DNA of 64,000 nt from NCBI GenBank assembly GCA_900542145.1, contig UQMF01000008.1, positions 54,527 to 118,526 on the forward strand. The letters are read 5' to 3'. Every line of letters begins with the position of its first letter. Positions within the stretch are counted from its first letter, which is position 1. This stretch comes from an uncultured Oscillospiraceae bacterium (GTDB taxonomy: Bacteria > Bacillota > Clostridia > Oscillospirales > Ruminococcaceae). The translations under genes were made by a program, and so were the position numbers. This document shows positions 26,379 to 34,471 of the stretch, piece after piece. The notes under the pieces were generated by a model that was not told where the DNA came from, did not search any database, and saw only the letters and a program-made list of their open reading frames with translations.

Positions 26379-26892
26379 TAGAATCCACAACGAAGAGGTA
26401 CCATGTAGTAGAAATGTAATATTCGCTAATTATTTTGATAACCGCTATCATAACGGAGACCGCCGGGAATATAAACTTGTAGATATAATTTGCGTATTTC
26501 GACGGCAGTGAAAAATTTCTGGCGTAATGTCCGCCTTCTCTATCAAAGTCCACCTGGGACAGTTCATGGATCTTCCTCTCAAGAGAATCGAGATAGGAAT
26601 AAGTCCTTTCTATGTTGACAAAGGCTTGTGAGTAGCGCAGTGTCACGTATAGCAAAACAATCCACAAGAAAGTCTGGAGCACGAAGAACTGGCTTGATAA
26701 ATCTATCGAAAACTGGTCATAAATATAACCAAAGAGGAGGTTCCTATATTCAGCTGGGTCAAAAGCGAACAGCAGGACGACGCATGAAACAATGAAGGAG
26801 AATACAAACATCTTGTTCCTTTGCTTGATTTGATGCGTCAGAATCTCATAGGTCTCTTTGTAATGGTCGTAGAGAAGTTCGAGCTTATCCAT
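26296..26892 (-). CDS. four-helix membrane protein partnered with a TIR-like protein (C-terminus probably truncated)
   Basis: 198 residues. Helices at about 29-47, 68-88, 133-158 and 161-187, with a soluble part at 90-130 between the helix pairs; an arrangement similar to SLATT-type effectors. ATG overlaps the TIR-gene stop by 8 bases (ATGGATAA), so the two are made together. The last 11 residues (ATRPRLSTQVA) are antisense to the tape-measure fragment, so a short natural tail may be missing. Likely a membrane-disrupting effector triggered by the TIR protein; inference from context. Confidence 0.7.
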   Translation of the reverse strand: MDKLELLYDHYKETYEILTHQIKQRNKMFVFSFIVSCVVLLFAFDPAEYRNLLFGYIYDQFSIDLSSQFFVLQTFLWIVLLYVTLRYSQAFVNIERTYSYLDSLERKIHELSQVDFDREGGHYARNFSLPSKYANYIYKFIFPAVSVMIAVIKIISEYYISTTWYLFVVDSIICVAYIVLWVFHTIYATRPRLSTQVA

Positions 26893-27319
26893 GTGCTGCT
26901 TTGTTTAACGCCTTGATGATTGCGTCTTGGGTGAACGACATTGCCCAGAAAGCTCCGGCTGAGAGAAGTTCCTCGGGGGACTCATAAGTTCTGTCGAGCT
27001 TAACGGCTACCAATTTGTTACCATACTGTATGCTTTGAGCAATCTCGAAGTTGATCCAGTTCTTGTGCCCGATTTCTTCGCTGTCGGGGTGTCTCTTGTT
27101 TGCTTCCTTCCCGATTATAACGAGCGTGAATTGGGACTTGTCAATGCGCCTGGTTAGCCCAGCCTTGATGGTGGGGATGTTGTCAGACATGATTTCGTCG
27201 GCGGAGCAGTCCTCGAAAACGAAATCCATGTTCTTATTTTTGTCCCACGCATCTAAGAGGTACTTGTAACCCTTGTCGTTGGTGTAATCGAAGGAAACAA
27301 AAACTTTTTTCTTAGCCAT
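26885..27319 (-). CDS. TIR-like (MTH538/DUF1863, ThsB-type) protein
   Basis: 144 residues. VFVSFDYTNDKGY opens the fold, TLVIIGKEAN is the central strand, and NWINFEIAQSIQYGNKLVAVKLD carries the conserved W-x-x-x-E with the putative catalytic Glu. This family includes ThsB of Thoeris defence, which makes an NAD-derived signal on phage infection. Here the partner is a membrane protein instead of ThsA. AAAGGAG eight bases before the ATG. Complete gene. Confidence 0.8.
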   Translation of the reverse strand: MAKKKVFVSFDYTNDKGYKYLLDAWDKNKNMDFVFEDCSADEIMSDNIPTIKAGLTRRIDKSQFTLVIIGKEANKRHPDSEEIGHKNWINFEIAQSIQYGNKLVAVKLDRTYESPEELLSAGAFWAMSFTQDAIIKALNKAAHG

Positions 27320-27358
27320 AATTGTAAGCTCCTTTAATAAATAGTGTGAGGTGATAAA

Positions 27359-27514
27359 ATGTTATTCAGCAAATGTAAACATGAGTGGGAAGAAATAGAC
27401 GAATACTACACGTTCGACTTGTATTCAGACGCCACCATGCCCCCTCCCAGAATTAAAGTTGTTTGTTATCAATGCAAGAAATGCATGAAGACAAAGAAGA
27501 GAAAATTCTGGTAA
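27359..27514 (+). CDS. 51-residue zinc-ribbon-like phage protein
   Basis: MLFSKCKHEWEEIDEYY at the start and CYQCKKCMK near the end give a C-x-H ... C-x2-C metal pattern. A GAGGTGAT ribosome site is five bases before the ATG. Similar small CxH/CxxC proteins are common in phages of Clostridia. It starts 39 bp from the divergent TIR gene. Confidence 0.65.
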   Translation: MLFSKCKHEWEEIDEYYTFDLYSDATMPPPRIKVVCYQCKKCMKTKKRKFW

Positions 27515-27739
27515 TTGCTTAATGTTAAGTATAGCACAAACTTACAGAAAATGCAATACGATATGACATTCTGTGAGCGTTTTCGTATATTTGCACAAAT
27601 TCCCAGGGCAGGTATTGTCGAATTCCGACAAGCAACGCGCTTGTGATGGTGCAGATATTATCCGGCGCAAGTTGGCATTAATTAGGGGTGAGTAAAATGA
27701 TATTCGACAGAGAAGAGGGTATCTAATCCCTTACCGACT

Positions 27740-27769
27740 GGGCTGGTAATCCAGCCCGGTTCTTTTTTT
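27740..27769 (+). terminator. intrinsic terminator
   Basis: GGGCTGG / CCAGCCC stem, TAAT loop, then GGTTCTTTTTTT. The 27515-27739 stretch before it holds no convincing gene, only an inverted repeat TTGTCG / CGACAA and a 9-codon ORF at 27697. Confidence 0.75.
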
Positions 27770-27860
27770 AGTTCGATTCAGAACATCGTCGCGAATCGGC
27801 TCCTCGAGATGCCTAGCACCATTTTTGAATTTCGCTATTATACGAATAGGGCATGTCCGA
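27769..27860 (+). repeat. 92-nt repeat, copy 1 (left of RelA/SpoT cassette)
   Basis: Begins TAGTTCGATTCAGAACATC and ends GCTATTATACGAATAGGGCATG-T-CCGA. Both end blocks recur at 30416-30507 at exactly the same 65-base spacing, while the 46 bases between them differ. The end block contains the inverted repeat CTATT / AATAG. Could be a phage operator, promoter or processing site. Confidence 0.75.
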
Positions 27861-28073
27861 GTTATCTCGGCTCTGCATTATGACGCGCTACTGATGTAAT
27901 AGACCAAAGGGCAAGACGTTAAATGGGAGAGAATGCCAGTTGGAAAACACATTTAGAATGTCATTGCATCATGTCATTTGTGCATATTTGCCTAATAACG
28001 TCTTACGGCTTGTCCAGCATTTGTTGGAATGGACAAATGTGCAAAATGTTACAATAATTTTTTCGAAATGTGA

Positions 28074-28102
28074 TTGAATTTTTTTATTTTTTAATGTAAA
28101 AT
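28074..28102 (+). promoter_or_regulatory. promoter of the RelA/SpoT operon
   Basis: TTGAAT at 28074-28079 and TAAAAT at 28097-28102, 17-bp spacer made almost only of T and A. An inverted repeat CATTTGT / ACAAATG (28017-28038) lies 36 bp upstream and could be an operator. The rest of 27861-28180 is AT-rich and without genes. Confidence 0.65.
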
Positions 28103-28180
28103 AGAATATACCAAATGTTAAATTGAGCGTCAACTTGGAATACCGCTCATAAAATACATAAAAGAGGGGTCATCTTAACA

Positions 28181-29122
28181 TTGAAAGAATCTGCATACGC
28201 CCTTGATAAAGAATATTTCTTGGAGAAATATCAAATCCGTGATACTTTTAAGAAATCTAGATTGAGATGGGGTACATTAGACAAGATATACCAAGCATAT
28301 GTAAAATTGAAATCGAGCGAAGAATTCCAAAAGACTGTAATGGATTTCGAGGCATACTGTCGTGACATCATGAAAGACAGTTGCAATATTCATTCAATCC
28401 GATGCAGACCTAAAGACCCTGAACACCTAATTGAGAAAATCATACGTAAGCGCGGCGAAGAACAGAATTCGAAGTATAAAGGCATTAGCTATAAAAATTA
28501 TAATAAAATCGTTCGCGATTTAATTGGGTTGCGTGTTCTGGTGTATAAGAAAGAGGACTGGGAGTTCGTTTTCGATAAGATAGCTGAGATGTTCCCGGGC
28601 GACATAGCTAATGCGGCGTGTATGGCTGAACCCCCTACCGCATATATTAGATACGGCGATAGGGATATATATAAGGACAAAATCCATTTGGATTATTCAA
28701 ACAGAGGTTATAGATCGCAACACTATATCGTCAGGTTCAACGGAGTGTATTGTGAGATACAGTCGAGAACCCTTGCAGAGGAAGTGTTTGGGGAATTCGA
28801 TCACATAGTCAAGTATCCATATAGAATGGATAATAACTTCCTGAAGCGGTATACTAATACAGTCTCCAAACTTACCGACTCCATTGACGAAATGATGTCA
28901 ACCTGTTTCCAGCTGGAGCAAAAAGGTTGGGCGGCTTGCGATGCATATTTTGATGAAGACCAATACTGTGATTGGGGAAATACCAATCAGGTTCCTCCGG
29001 CGTCAAAACCACGAAAGTCGGGTGATAAATCAGGGGGGAACAAATCGGATAGCGAAAAGGCTATTATTAAGAATTTGGTACTTAGGGAAGAAGATGGAGG
29101 CTCTCATGGTAATGGAAAATAA
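28181..29122 (+). CDS. RelA/SpoT-type nucleotide synthetase (small alarmone synthetase-like)
   Basis: 313 residues, TTG start 11 bases after GAGGGG. Synthetase motifs are complete: DLIGLRVLVY (D-x-x-G-x-R), NRGYRSQHY, and the catalytic Glu in CEIQSRTLAEEVFGEFDH. No hydrolase, TGS or ACT domain. The tail (about 265-313) is charged and disordered (SGDKSGGNKSDSEK). Such lone synthetases make (p)ppGpp or ppApp, or modify tRNA, and several are toxins. First of three overlapping genes, so partners may restrain it. Codon use is much more AT-rich than the chromosome. Confidence 0.85.
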   Translation: MKESAYALDKEYFLEKYQIRDTFKKSRLRWGTLDKIYQAYVKLKSSEEFQKTVMDFEAYCRDIMKDSCNIHSIRCRPKDPEHLIEKIIRKRGEEQNSKYKGISYKNYNKIVRDLIGLRVLVYKKEDWEFVFDKIAEMFPGDIANAACMAEPPTAYIRYGDRDIYKDKIHLDYSNRGYRSQHYIVRFNGVYCEIQSRTLAEEVFGEFDHIVKYPYRMDNNFLKRYTNTVSKLTDSIDEMMSTCFQLEQKGWAACDAYFDEDQYCDWGNTNQVPPASKPRKSGDKSGGNKSDSEKAIIKNLVLREEDGGSHGNGK

Positions 29123-29351
29123 GGGGTTCGGTATTGACGACATAATTAGAGAAATCAAATCTGGTGAATATGTCAAAGATGACCTTCCGAATTCTGCTAT
29201 TAGTTTTACTGGTGAACACGAAGCACTATACTTTTCAAATTTGAGAAGGTATCTACAATCTGACCTAGCTAAGCTAGTGATGGATGCAGGACAGAGCCTT
29301 GACGATCTAGAGTGCTTAAAAGAGATAGGGGTGATTCAGCGTGGCAGATAA
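29106..29351 (+). CDS. small protein of the RelA/SpoT operon
   Basis: 81 residues from ATG 29106, with GGAGG at 29096-29100. Not recognised. It is acidic and helical (DDIIREIKSGEYVKDDLP, YFSNLRRYLQSDLAKLVMDA). It overlaps the synthetase by 17 bases and the next gene by 11, so all three proteins are translated together. By size and position it may be an antitoxin or a regulatory subunit; this is inference. Confidence 0.7.
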   Translation: MVMENKGFGIDDIIREIKSGEYVKDDLPNSAISFTGEHEALYFSNLRRYLQSDLAKLVMDAGQSLDDLECLKEIGVIQRGR

Positions 29352-29913
29352 ACAGGATTATTCTGATCTTCTCTCCGGAACAAAGCTCAAAGACTATAAA
29401 GCCAGATTTGAGCAATTAAAAAGAACCGCGGATGAATTTATCGTGAAATCTAATTTTCAAGACACAGTTTACTGCAACATTCGAATATTAGCTCAAGTCT
29501 TGCTAGACTATTTAGCGGACATCGAAAGGCTGAAGGAATTCCATAAAATTAAGAAAGTACGGAGCGAAAAAATATACGCTTACTTAATTGCTTGGATTGT
29601 ACGTAGAAAGCCATTGCAGTATAAAGCGGACTCAGAAGTCGAACGAGATATTTTCGTAAACGAGCGATTCGCAACCTACCTCATGTTAGGCGAGGCTTTG
29701 TGCTGCGGTAAAGACCTTATAGATGAGAAACATCTTGACGAGTACAGTGAATATATAAAGTTGCTGTTATACTATTTTAAGTATAGAATGTGTGACCCTC
29801 AAGTTGTTGAGTTAGCAATCTCATCATTTAAAATTGGTGCCTTTACGATAAAAGGAAACGCTAAAATGGATTTGGGGATTAGCCCACTGAATTGGAAAGG
29901 TGAGGGCGAATAG
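29341..29913 (+). CDS. 190-residue helical protein of the RelA/SpoT operon
   Basis: GTG start behind AGGGGTGA. No known family. Mostly alpha-helical and soluble, with several aromatic-rich stretches (KLLLYYFKYRMCDPQVVEL) and one cysteine pair CC at about residue 120. No signal peptide or membrane helix. Last gene of the operon; the message probably ends at the hairpin at 30035. Candidate antitoxin, sensor or second effector. Confidence 0.7.
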   Translation: MADKQDYSDLLSGTKLKDYKARFEQLKRTADEFIVKSNFQDTVYCNIRILAQVLLDYLADIERLKEFHKIKKVRSEKIYAYLIAWIVRRKPLQYKADSEVERDIFVNERFATYLMLGEALCCGKDLIDEKHLDEYSEYIKLLLYYFKYRMCDPQVVELAISSFKIGAFTIKGNAKMDLGISPLNWKGEGE

Positions 29914-30034
29914 TCGTTTTGCCCCAACTCAGCACCTGCCCCTGACGCTTCTTGTGCTACTTTGTTAGGTAAAATCGTTTATCGAATGCTTTAGCTAAGT
30001 AGAACGCAAGGAACGGATGTTTATATGAACAAGC

Positions 30035-30071
30035 AACGCCTGAATGCGCCAATGATTCAGGCGTTTTTTTT
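30035..30071 (+). terminator. intrinsic terminator after RelA/SpoT operon
   Basis: Perfect 11-bp stem AACGCCTGAAT / ATTCAGGCGTT followed by eight T. A related hairpin with the same CGCCTGAA / TTCAGGCG core lies at 30567. The 29914-30034 spacer shows nothing else. Confidence 0.88.
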
Positions 30072-30139
30072 ATTAGGTAGGGCATTTTCTAAAGTTGGAT
30101 AGTGTGGCGATATCATATGGTCTGTAGAGGAGGATATGT

Positions 30140-30400
30140 GTGAAAAAATATTCCATGGAATTAGCGCAAGGCATGTCGAAGAAGGGCGTCGCGCAAGAAA
30201 AGATAGAAGAGTACAGAGACATGCTAATCACCGAGCTGAAAAAGCTAGGAGCTAGTGGCTCTGAATTGGAACTTGTTTCTGAGGAAATGATTATTAATGC
30301 TATTAACAATGGCAGGAAGGCTGTAGATATAGCGTGGGCGATTTTCAATAAGTGGTGGGCTAAAGGAACCAGTCAAGCAGAAAGACATAGCCTACCATGA
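30140..30400 (+). CDS. 86-residue phage protein of unknown function
   Basis: GTG start after AGAGGAGG (30126-30133). Helical and charged (KIEEYRDMLITELKKLGASG) with a tryptophan-rich tail DIAWAIFNKWWAK. No family recognised and no membrane helix strong enough to call. It sits alone between two terminators, just upstream of repeat copy 2. Confidence 0.55.
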   Translation: MKKYSMELAQGMSKKGVAQEKIEEYRDMLITELKKLGASGSELELVSEEMIINAINNGRKAVDIAWAIFNKWWAKGTSQAERHSLP

Positions 30401-30415
30401 AATAGGAAGTACAAA

Positions 30416-30507
30416 TAGTTCGATTCAGAACATCCTTGTAATCTCGCTCTGCAAGCCATCTTGCGTGACTTCGCCATTTTGCTATTATATGAATAGGGCA
30501 TGACCGA
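30416..30507 (+). repeat. 92-nt repeat, copy 2 (right of RelA/SpoT cassette)
   Basis: TAGTTCGATTCAGAACATC at 30416-30434 and GCTATTATATGAATAGGGCATG-A-CCGA at 30481-30507. Same end blocks and spacing as copy 1, 2647 bp away, with a different 46-base middle. Confidence 0.75.
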
Positions 30508-30566
30508 AAAATTAATATATATGTCCTAAAAATAGCAGGTTAGGGCAGTCAAAATAAAATAATCAG

Positions 30567-30605
30567 CGCCTGAACGCAGCTAAGTGTTCAGGCGTTTTAT
30601 TTTTC
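30567..30605 (+). terminator. intrinsic terminator upstream of late genes
   Basis: CGCCTGAAC / GTTCAGGCG stem with an 10-base loop, then TTTTATTTTT; it lies 14 bases before the tail gene start. Confidence 0.75.
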
Positions 30606-30618
30606 TAGGAGTGATTAA

Positions 30619-33117
30619 ATGATTTGTGATATTTCAAACGCATACCCGAGCAACATTGCGGTGGACGCCGGGCATAACGTTCAATTCAAGTTCGTGTTCT
30701 ATGGTGACGGATGCACCGAGGCGGACATACTCATCTATGATTCCACCAATTCGAGCGTGAAGCCGCAAAAGCTCAGCAAGAATCTGTACGACGCACGCCG
30801 AACATATTACAACGGCGAGGAAATTGATGCCAACACAAACGGCGGTTCCATCGGAGGCGGGTTTATAAATGGACACTCATACATATGGAAAGTCAGGATG
30901 TTCGAAGACGTAAGTATCGGTAGCGGGAAATACCCTACGGTAAAGCGAATGGGCGGAGAAACCGTTGCCCCACCGTTTATATTCGGAAAGATTCAAAACC
31001 CTCTCAGTATCCCGGACGACACACATATTTATATAGAGAAAAACCTTGAAATAAATCTTCCTATGTGGATGCGAATAGGAACGGACGAGACATATCGTAT
31101 CCTCAAGTCATACGATGTTGATACGGGCGAAGTTGTACTGAAGAACGCATTCGCAAAATACCCGTCGCCGGGTTCGAGCTACTCTCTCACATCGGTGAAA
31201 AAGATTGTTCCCAAGGAGCTTGACAGCAACCAGCTTTGTATTGGGAAGGGTATCACTGAGCTAGCGGAAGCCGAGTTCCAGGTCGAGCGCAACTCGCAAA
31301 CAATATACCCCTGGTACCTCGAAATAGGCAACCAGTATTCTGCCATTACGGCATATGATTCAAAAACCGGAATCATCACGCTGGACACCGGCGTGTTTTC
31401 CGAGGAAGAGGTCGGGACGAAGTACAACCTGTGGACATCTTTCATCGACTCCCGGTTCTATGCAATTACGACTAAGGAGTCGCCTCGTTTTACCAGTGCG
31501 TTAGGATACGCTAACGGCGAGAACATCCTTTTCGAGGCAGAGCTATCCGAAGGGCACGCGGTTAAATACTATTGGCTTGACATATACGAGGGAGAGAACC
31601 TTGTGGAAACCACTGGGAAAATCTTCATGTCAAAGCTTAGCTATTATTATAGGAAGGCGCGTCCGGGCAGGAAATACCATGCTGTGTTTCATGTTGTTAC
31701 CCAGGACGGCATGACAAACCAGGAGGACACCATATGGTGGAAGTCCGGGACTCCTACCAACAAGACTGACGAGTGCTCATTGGTAAGCATCAGCCAGAAC
31801 GTTGTGGGAGGAGTAGCGACATACTTTGACTCTGCAAAACAAGCTATGCGCATTACGGCATTAGGAAAAGCCGTTGCAACGGGCACTCTGAAATCCGGAA
31901 ACAGGGTTGACCTCAGTAGCTTTTATATTGACCCAGGGCTGAGCATATCAGCCGCTAACAAGGTTGTCTTGTTCGGCGATGGCTGTGCTTACGAGGTTAA
32001 ATCATACGACAGCAGTACGGGCAAATTGGTTATCAAGGCGCCCGCCTCGAAGTATTACGCGGGCGGCGAGAAATACACAATTTGTGCGGACAAGCCTGAA
32101 AGTTCCTGTTACTACAAGGTACTTAGAACGGGCGACGATGGCACCTCTTATGCTGGTTCCTATAAGACAAATGTCGTATATGACTACATGTGCGAGTCGG
32201 GCGCGTCGTATACCTATGTCGTTCTCCCGTACAAAATCAACACGCAGAATGTAAGCGAAGAGAAAAAGATTGCGAATTACTACCCCGAGTCAACGGTCGA
32301 CGTCGTAGTTCCCAAGAAAAAGTGCTGGGCTATATACGGCTTGCTCCCGACCGCCTATACTAGAATAACAAACGATGATACCAGAATTTTTTACGGGTAC
32401 CAAGACCAGTTCAGCGAGTATAGTATTGATGAAGTCTGGCTTGCCGAGTTGGACATAGACCCGACACATTCGGTTACGCACAATATAAACCGTGCCGTAT
32501 ACACAGGCAACCAGCCTATGCCGGTCGCAGTAGCTGGGTCGAACAGCTATGATTCTTTCTCGCTGACTTTTTCAATTGGGTCAATCGAGTGCCCTGGCAA
32601 CAAGGTTCGGCTCGGTACGATAAAGGATATCAAACAGTGGAAGGAATTTATTGCCAAGGGGGAGCTTACGATGCTGAAAGACCCGGACGGGAATGTGTGG
32701 GTTGGTGCGATAACTTCGCACACATATGATAAAGTACATTACGGAAACATCGTGGAGTATAAAGTAACTTTTGAGTTCACAGAAATAAAATCTGCAACAT
32801 CTCCCATCAGTGTAGACGCTGTTGGCAGGAGAGCCGGTAGCACGATAGAAACTTCTATGGGGTATTCAGACCAACGCTGTAAGGAGTTCGCTGAGTACTG
32901 GCTCAAGGAGAAGTCGATAATCACACTTTCAGTCAACATTGAATCCGCGTATCTCCCACATCTTGATGTGGACAAAAATATAACTCTCGAGTCTGATGGG
33001 GTCGCAGACTGCCGGAGATTCATCATTACTTCGATAACGATGCCGTTCGGCTCGCTCGGGTCAATGACATTAAGCGCTACCAATATTGTCGACCTACTTT
33101 ATTATAATGAGATTTAA
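30619..33117 (+). CDS. phage tail/baseplate structural protein
   Basis: 832 residues, beta-rich, with repeated modules of the type LYDSSTGKL / YDSKTGIITLD that suggest duplicated beta-sandwich domains. The C-terminal 200 residues (GNKVRLGTIKDIKQWKEF, DGNVWVGAITSHTYDK, RRFIITSITMPFGS) look like a distal-tail-type domain. AGGAGTG precedes the ATG. No cleavage or glycosidase motif seen. First of the late genes; role by position and composition. Confidence 0.6.
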   Translation: MICDISNAYPSNIAVDAGHNVQFKFVFYGDGCTEADILIYDSTNSSVKPQKLSKNLYDARRTYYNGEEIDANTNGGSIGGGFINGHSYIWKVRMFEDVSIGSGKYPTVKRMGGETVAPPFIFGKIQNPLSIPDDTHIYIEKNLEINLPMWMRIGTDETYRILKSYDVDTGEVVLKNAFAKYPSPGSSYSLTSVKKIVPKELDSNQLCIGKGITELAEAEFQVERNSQTIYPWYLEIGNQYSAITAYDSKTGIITLDTGVFSEEEVGTKYNLWTSFIDSRFYAITTKESPRFTSALGYANGENILFEAELSEGHAVKYYWLDIYEGENLVETTGKIFMSKLSYYYRKARPGRKYHAVFHVVTQDGMTNQEDTIWWKSGTPTNKTDECSLVSISQNVVGGVATYFDSAKQAMRITALGKAVATGTLKSGNRVDLSSFYIDPGLSISAANKVVLFGDGCAYEVKSYDSSTGKLVIKAPASKYYAGGEKYTICADKPESSCYYKVLRTGDDGTSYAGSYKTNVVYDYMCESGASYTYVVLPYKINTQNVSEEKKIANYYPESTVDVVVPKKKCWAIYGLLPTAYTRITNDDTRIFYGYQDQFSEYSIDEVWLAELDIDPTHSVTHNINRAVYTGNQPMPVAVAGSNSYDSFSLTFSIGSIECPGNKVRLGTIKDIKQWKEFIAKGELTMLKDPDGNVWVGAITSHTYDKVHYGNIVEYKVTFEFTEIKSATSPISVDAVGRRAGSTIETSMGYSDQRCKEFAEYWLKEKSIITLSVNIESAYLPHLDVDKNITLESDGVADCRRFIITSITMPFGSLGSMTLSATNIVDLLYYNEI

Positions 33118-33132
33118 TTAAGGAGTGAAGAA

Positions 33133-33384
33133 ATGGCGAATAACACCGTTACAAATAATGGCAAGAACGCTTCCGAGCTTATCGGGCTGATTGATTCAAG
33201 GGCAAAAAAAGTTTTCTCCGAAGAGAATAAGGGGTCTTTGAAAACAAAAATTGGTTCTGTTATATCGTATGACGATGCTAACTATTCCGCCGTGGTGTTC
33301 TTTCCTGAGGAGGGTGAGAATTCCAATTATACATATTATAATAAGACCTCAGAAGTTCTCGCCGCCGGGGATACAGTAACATAA
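33133..33384 (+). pseudogene. phage tail-associated protein, 3' truncated
   Basis: 83 codons from MANNTVTNNGKNASELIGL; ribosome site AGGAGTG. The frame stops just after LAAGDTV at 33384, where the strand of the following phage sequence changes. The protein was probably longer and continued into what is now an inverted block. Confidence 0.5.
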
Positions 33385-33399
33385 TCAATTGTTGCCATT

Positions 33400-33903
33400 T
33401 TATACCTCCATCACACTGGCGAACACAGACTTAGCCGATTCGACAGCCTGTTCGGCACCGTAGGGTACAAAGGAGTTCGATGACCCACCTGATGTTATCG
33501 TTCCCTTACAATAGACGTTGCCCTCTTTATCCACGGAGAACGCATTAGACCTCTCATTGGTATCGCCGTTGCCAATGACGAACAGCATGTTTTCAATGTT
33601 CTTGTCATTGTATCTCCCCACGACAAAACGATTATTGCCTGTGTCCGGCGTGATAAGCTGTTCTCCTATAACTACATCGTAGTCTCCATTAGCAGTGGAA
33701 TAATACCCGTAAGCCAAAGCGTTGATTCCATTCGAACCGCAGTTTCTTCCTATTGCGCAACCATAATCTTTTGTAACGCTATTAATGTTTCCAAATGATA
33801 TTGCGTGACTAGCATTCTCAACCTTTGAGACATATCCCGATATTGCGGAATAATTTGCCTTATCAGACTTACAGTTCTGACCGCGTACCGATGTATGATT
33901 CGA
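33400..33903 (-). pseudogene. inverted tail-fibre segment (trimeric-autotransporter-like head repeats)
   Basis: Minus-strand open frame of about 168 codons with no start, reading NSNHTSVRGQNC, then SHAISFGNINS, ALAYGYYSTANGDY and NRFVVGRYND, and ending SVMEV. These are the A/S-x-G repeats and C-terminal part of phage tail fibres. Directly downstream on the same strand, GGAGGTATAAAATGGCAACA starts another gene (MATIDYV) that is cut at 33378 and continues on the plus strand at 33904. Confidence 0.65.
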
Positions 33904-34458
33904 GTTGACGAATCTTATTTCAACGCCTACATAACAGAAATCCTTACGGAGCTCAAGGCGTGGATAGATACTGGCGGGAATATAGCAATCAAGAAGGTGC
34001 TGTTCAGCAACAACTCACTGCTATTTTATAAGAACCCCGAATCTGTTGAGACCGATGAGCCTCAATACAAAATAGATTTACCTGTTGAAAGGTTCTTAGA
34101 CCAGGCTAAGACAACGCTTGTACCGCAATTTGCGTGGTCGGAAGAGTTATATCCAGGTTCTGTCAACCCGGGCTTGGAGGGGAAGCCTGTCTTTGTACTG
34201 GCAGTTAGGGGAATATCCAACGCTGATGGAGGAACTGATACTGCGACATACAGCTTCCTTAATATGGCATCTATTATTACTCTCTCGACAGACGCGGATA
34301 ATTCATTGTCTGTCGGAAGCGATGGCGGACTATATTCGCCCACTGTTGACACCAGTAATCTCAGAACACAAGTTGAGGGCTTAACAGCACAAGTAAAGGA
34401 ACTATCAACATTATGTCAGCAACTATCGGACAGAGTCGCTGCTTTAGAAAATCAGTAA
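33898..34458 (+). pseudogene. phage structural protein split by inversion
   Basis: About 185 codons from VDESYFNAYITEIL to AALENQ. A beta-rich middle is followed by a coiled-coil end (LRTQVEGLTAQVKELS). The ATG at 33895 has no ribosome site. The proper start, MATIDYV behind GGAGG, is on the minus strand at 33398-33378; joining it gives MATIDYV-DESYFNAY, a smooth reading. So the gene was broken by an inversion of 33378-33906. Confidence 0.65.
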
Positions 34459-34471
34459 AGAGGTGAAATAT

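Noticed and set aside
27697..27726. Nine-codon ORF MIFDREEGI behind GGGGTGAG
   Set aside because: Has a good ribosome site but is too short to support; could be a leader peptide, no further evidence.
27769..27787. tRNA-like T-loop in TAGTTCGATTCAGAAC
   Set aside because: No acceptor or anticodon stem can be folded around it.
28181..29122. Full-length Rel (bifunctional) protein
   Set aside because: No HD hydrolase, TGS or ACT region; only the synthetase core is present.
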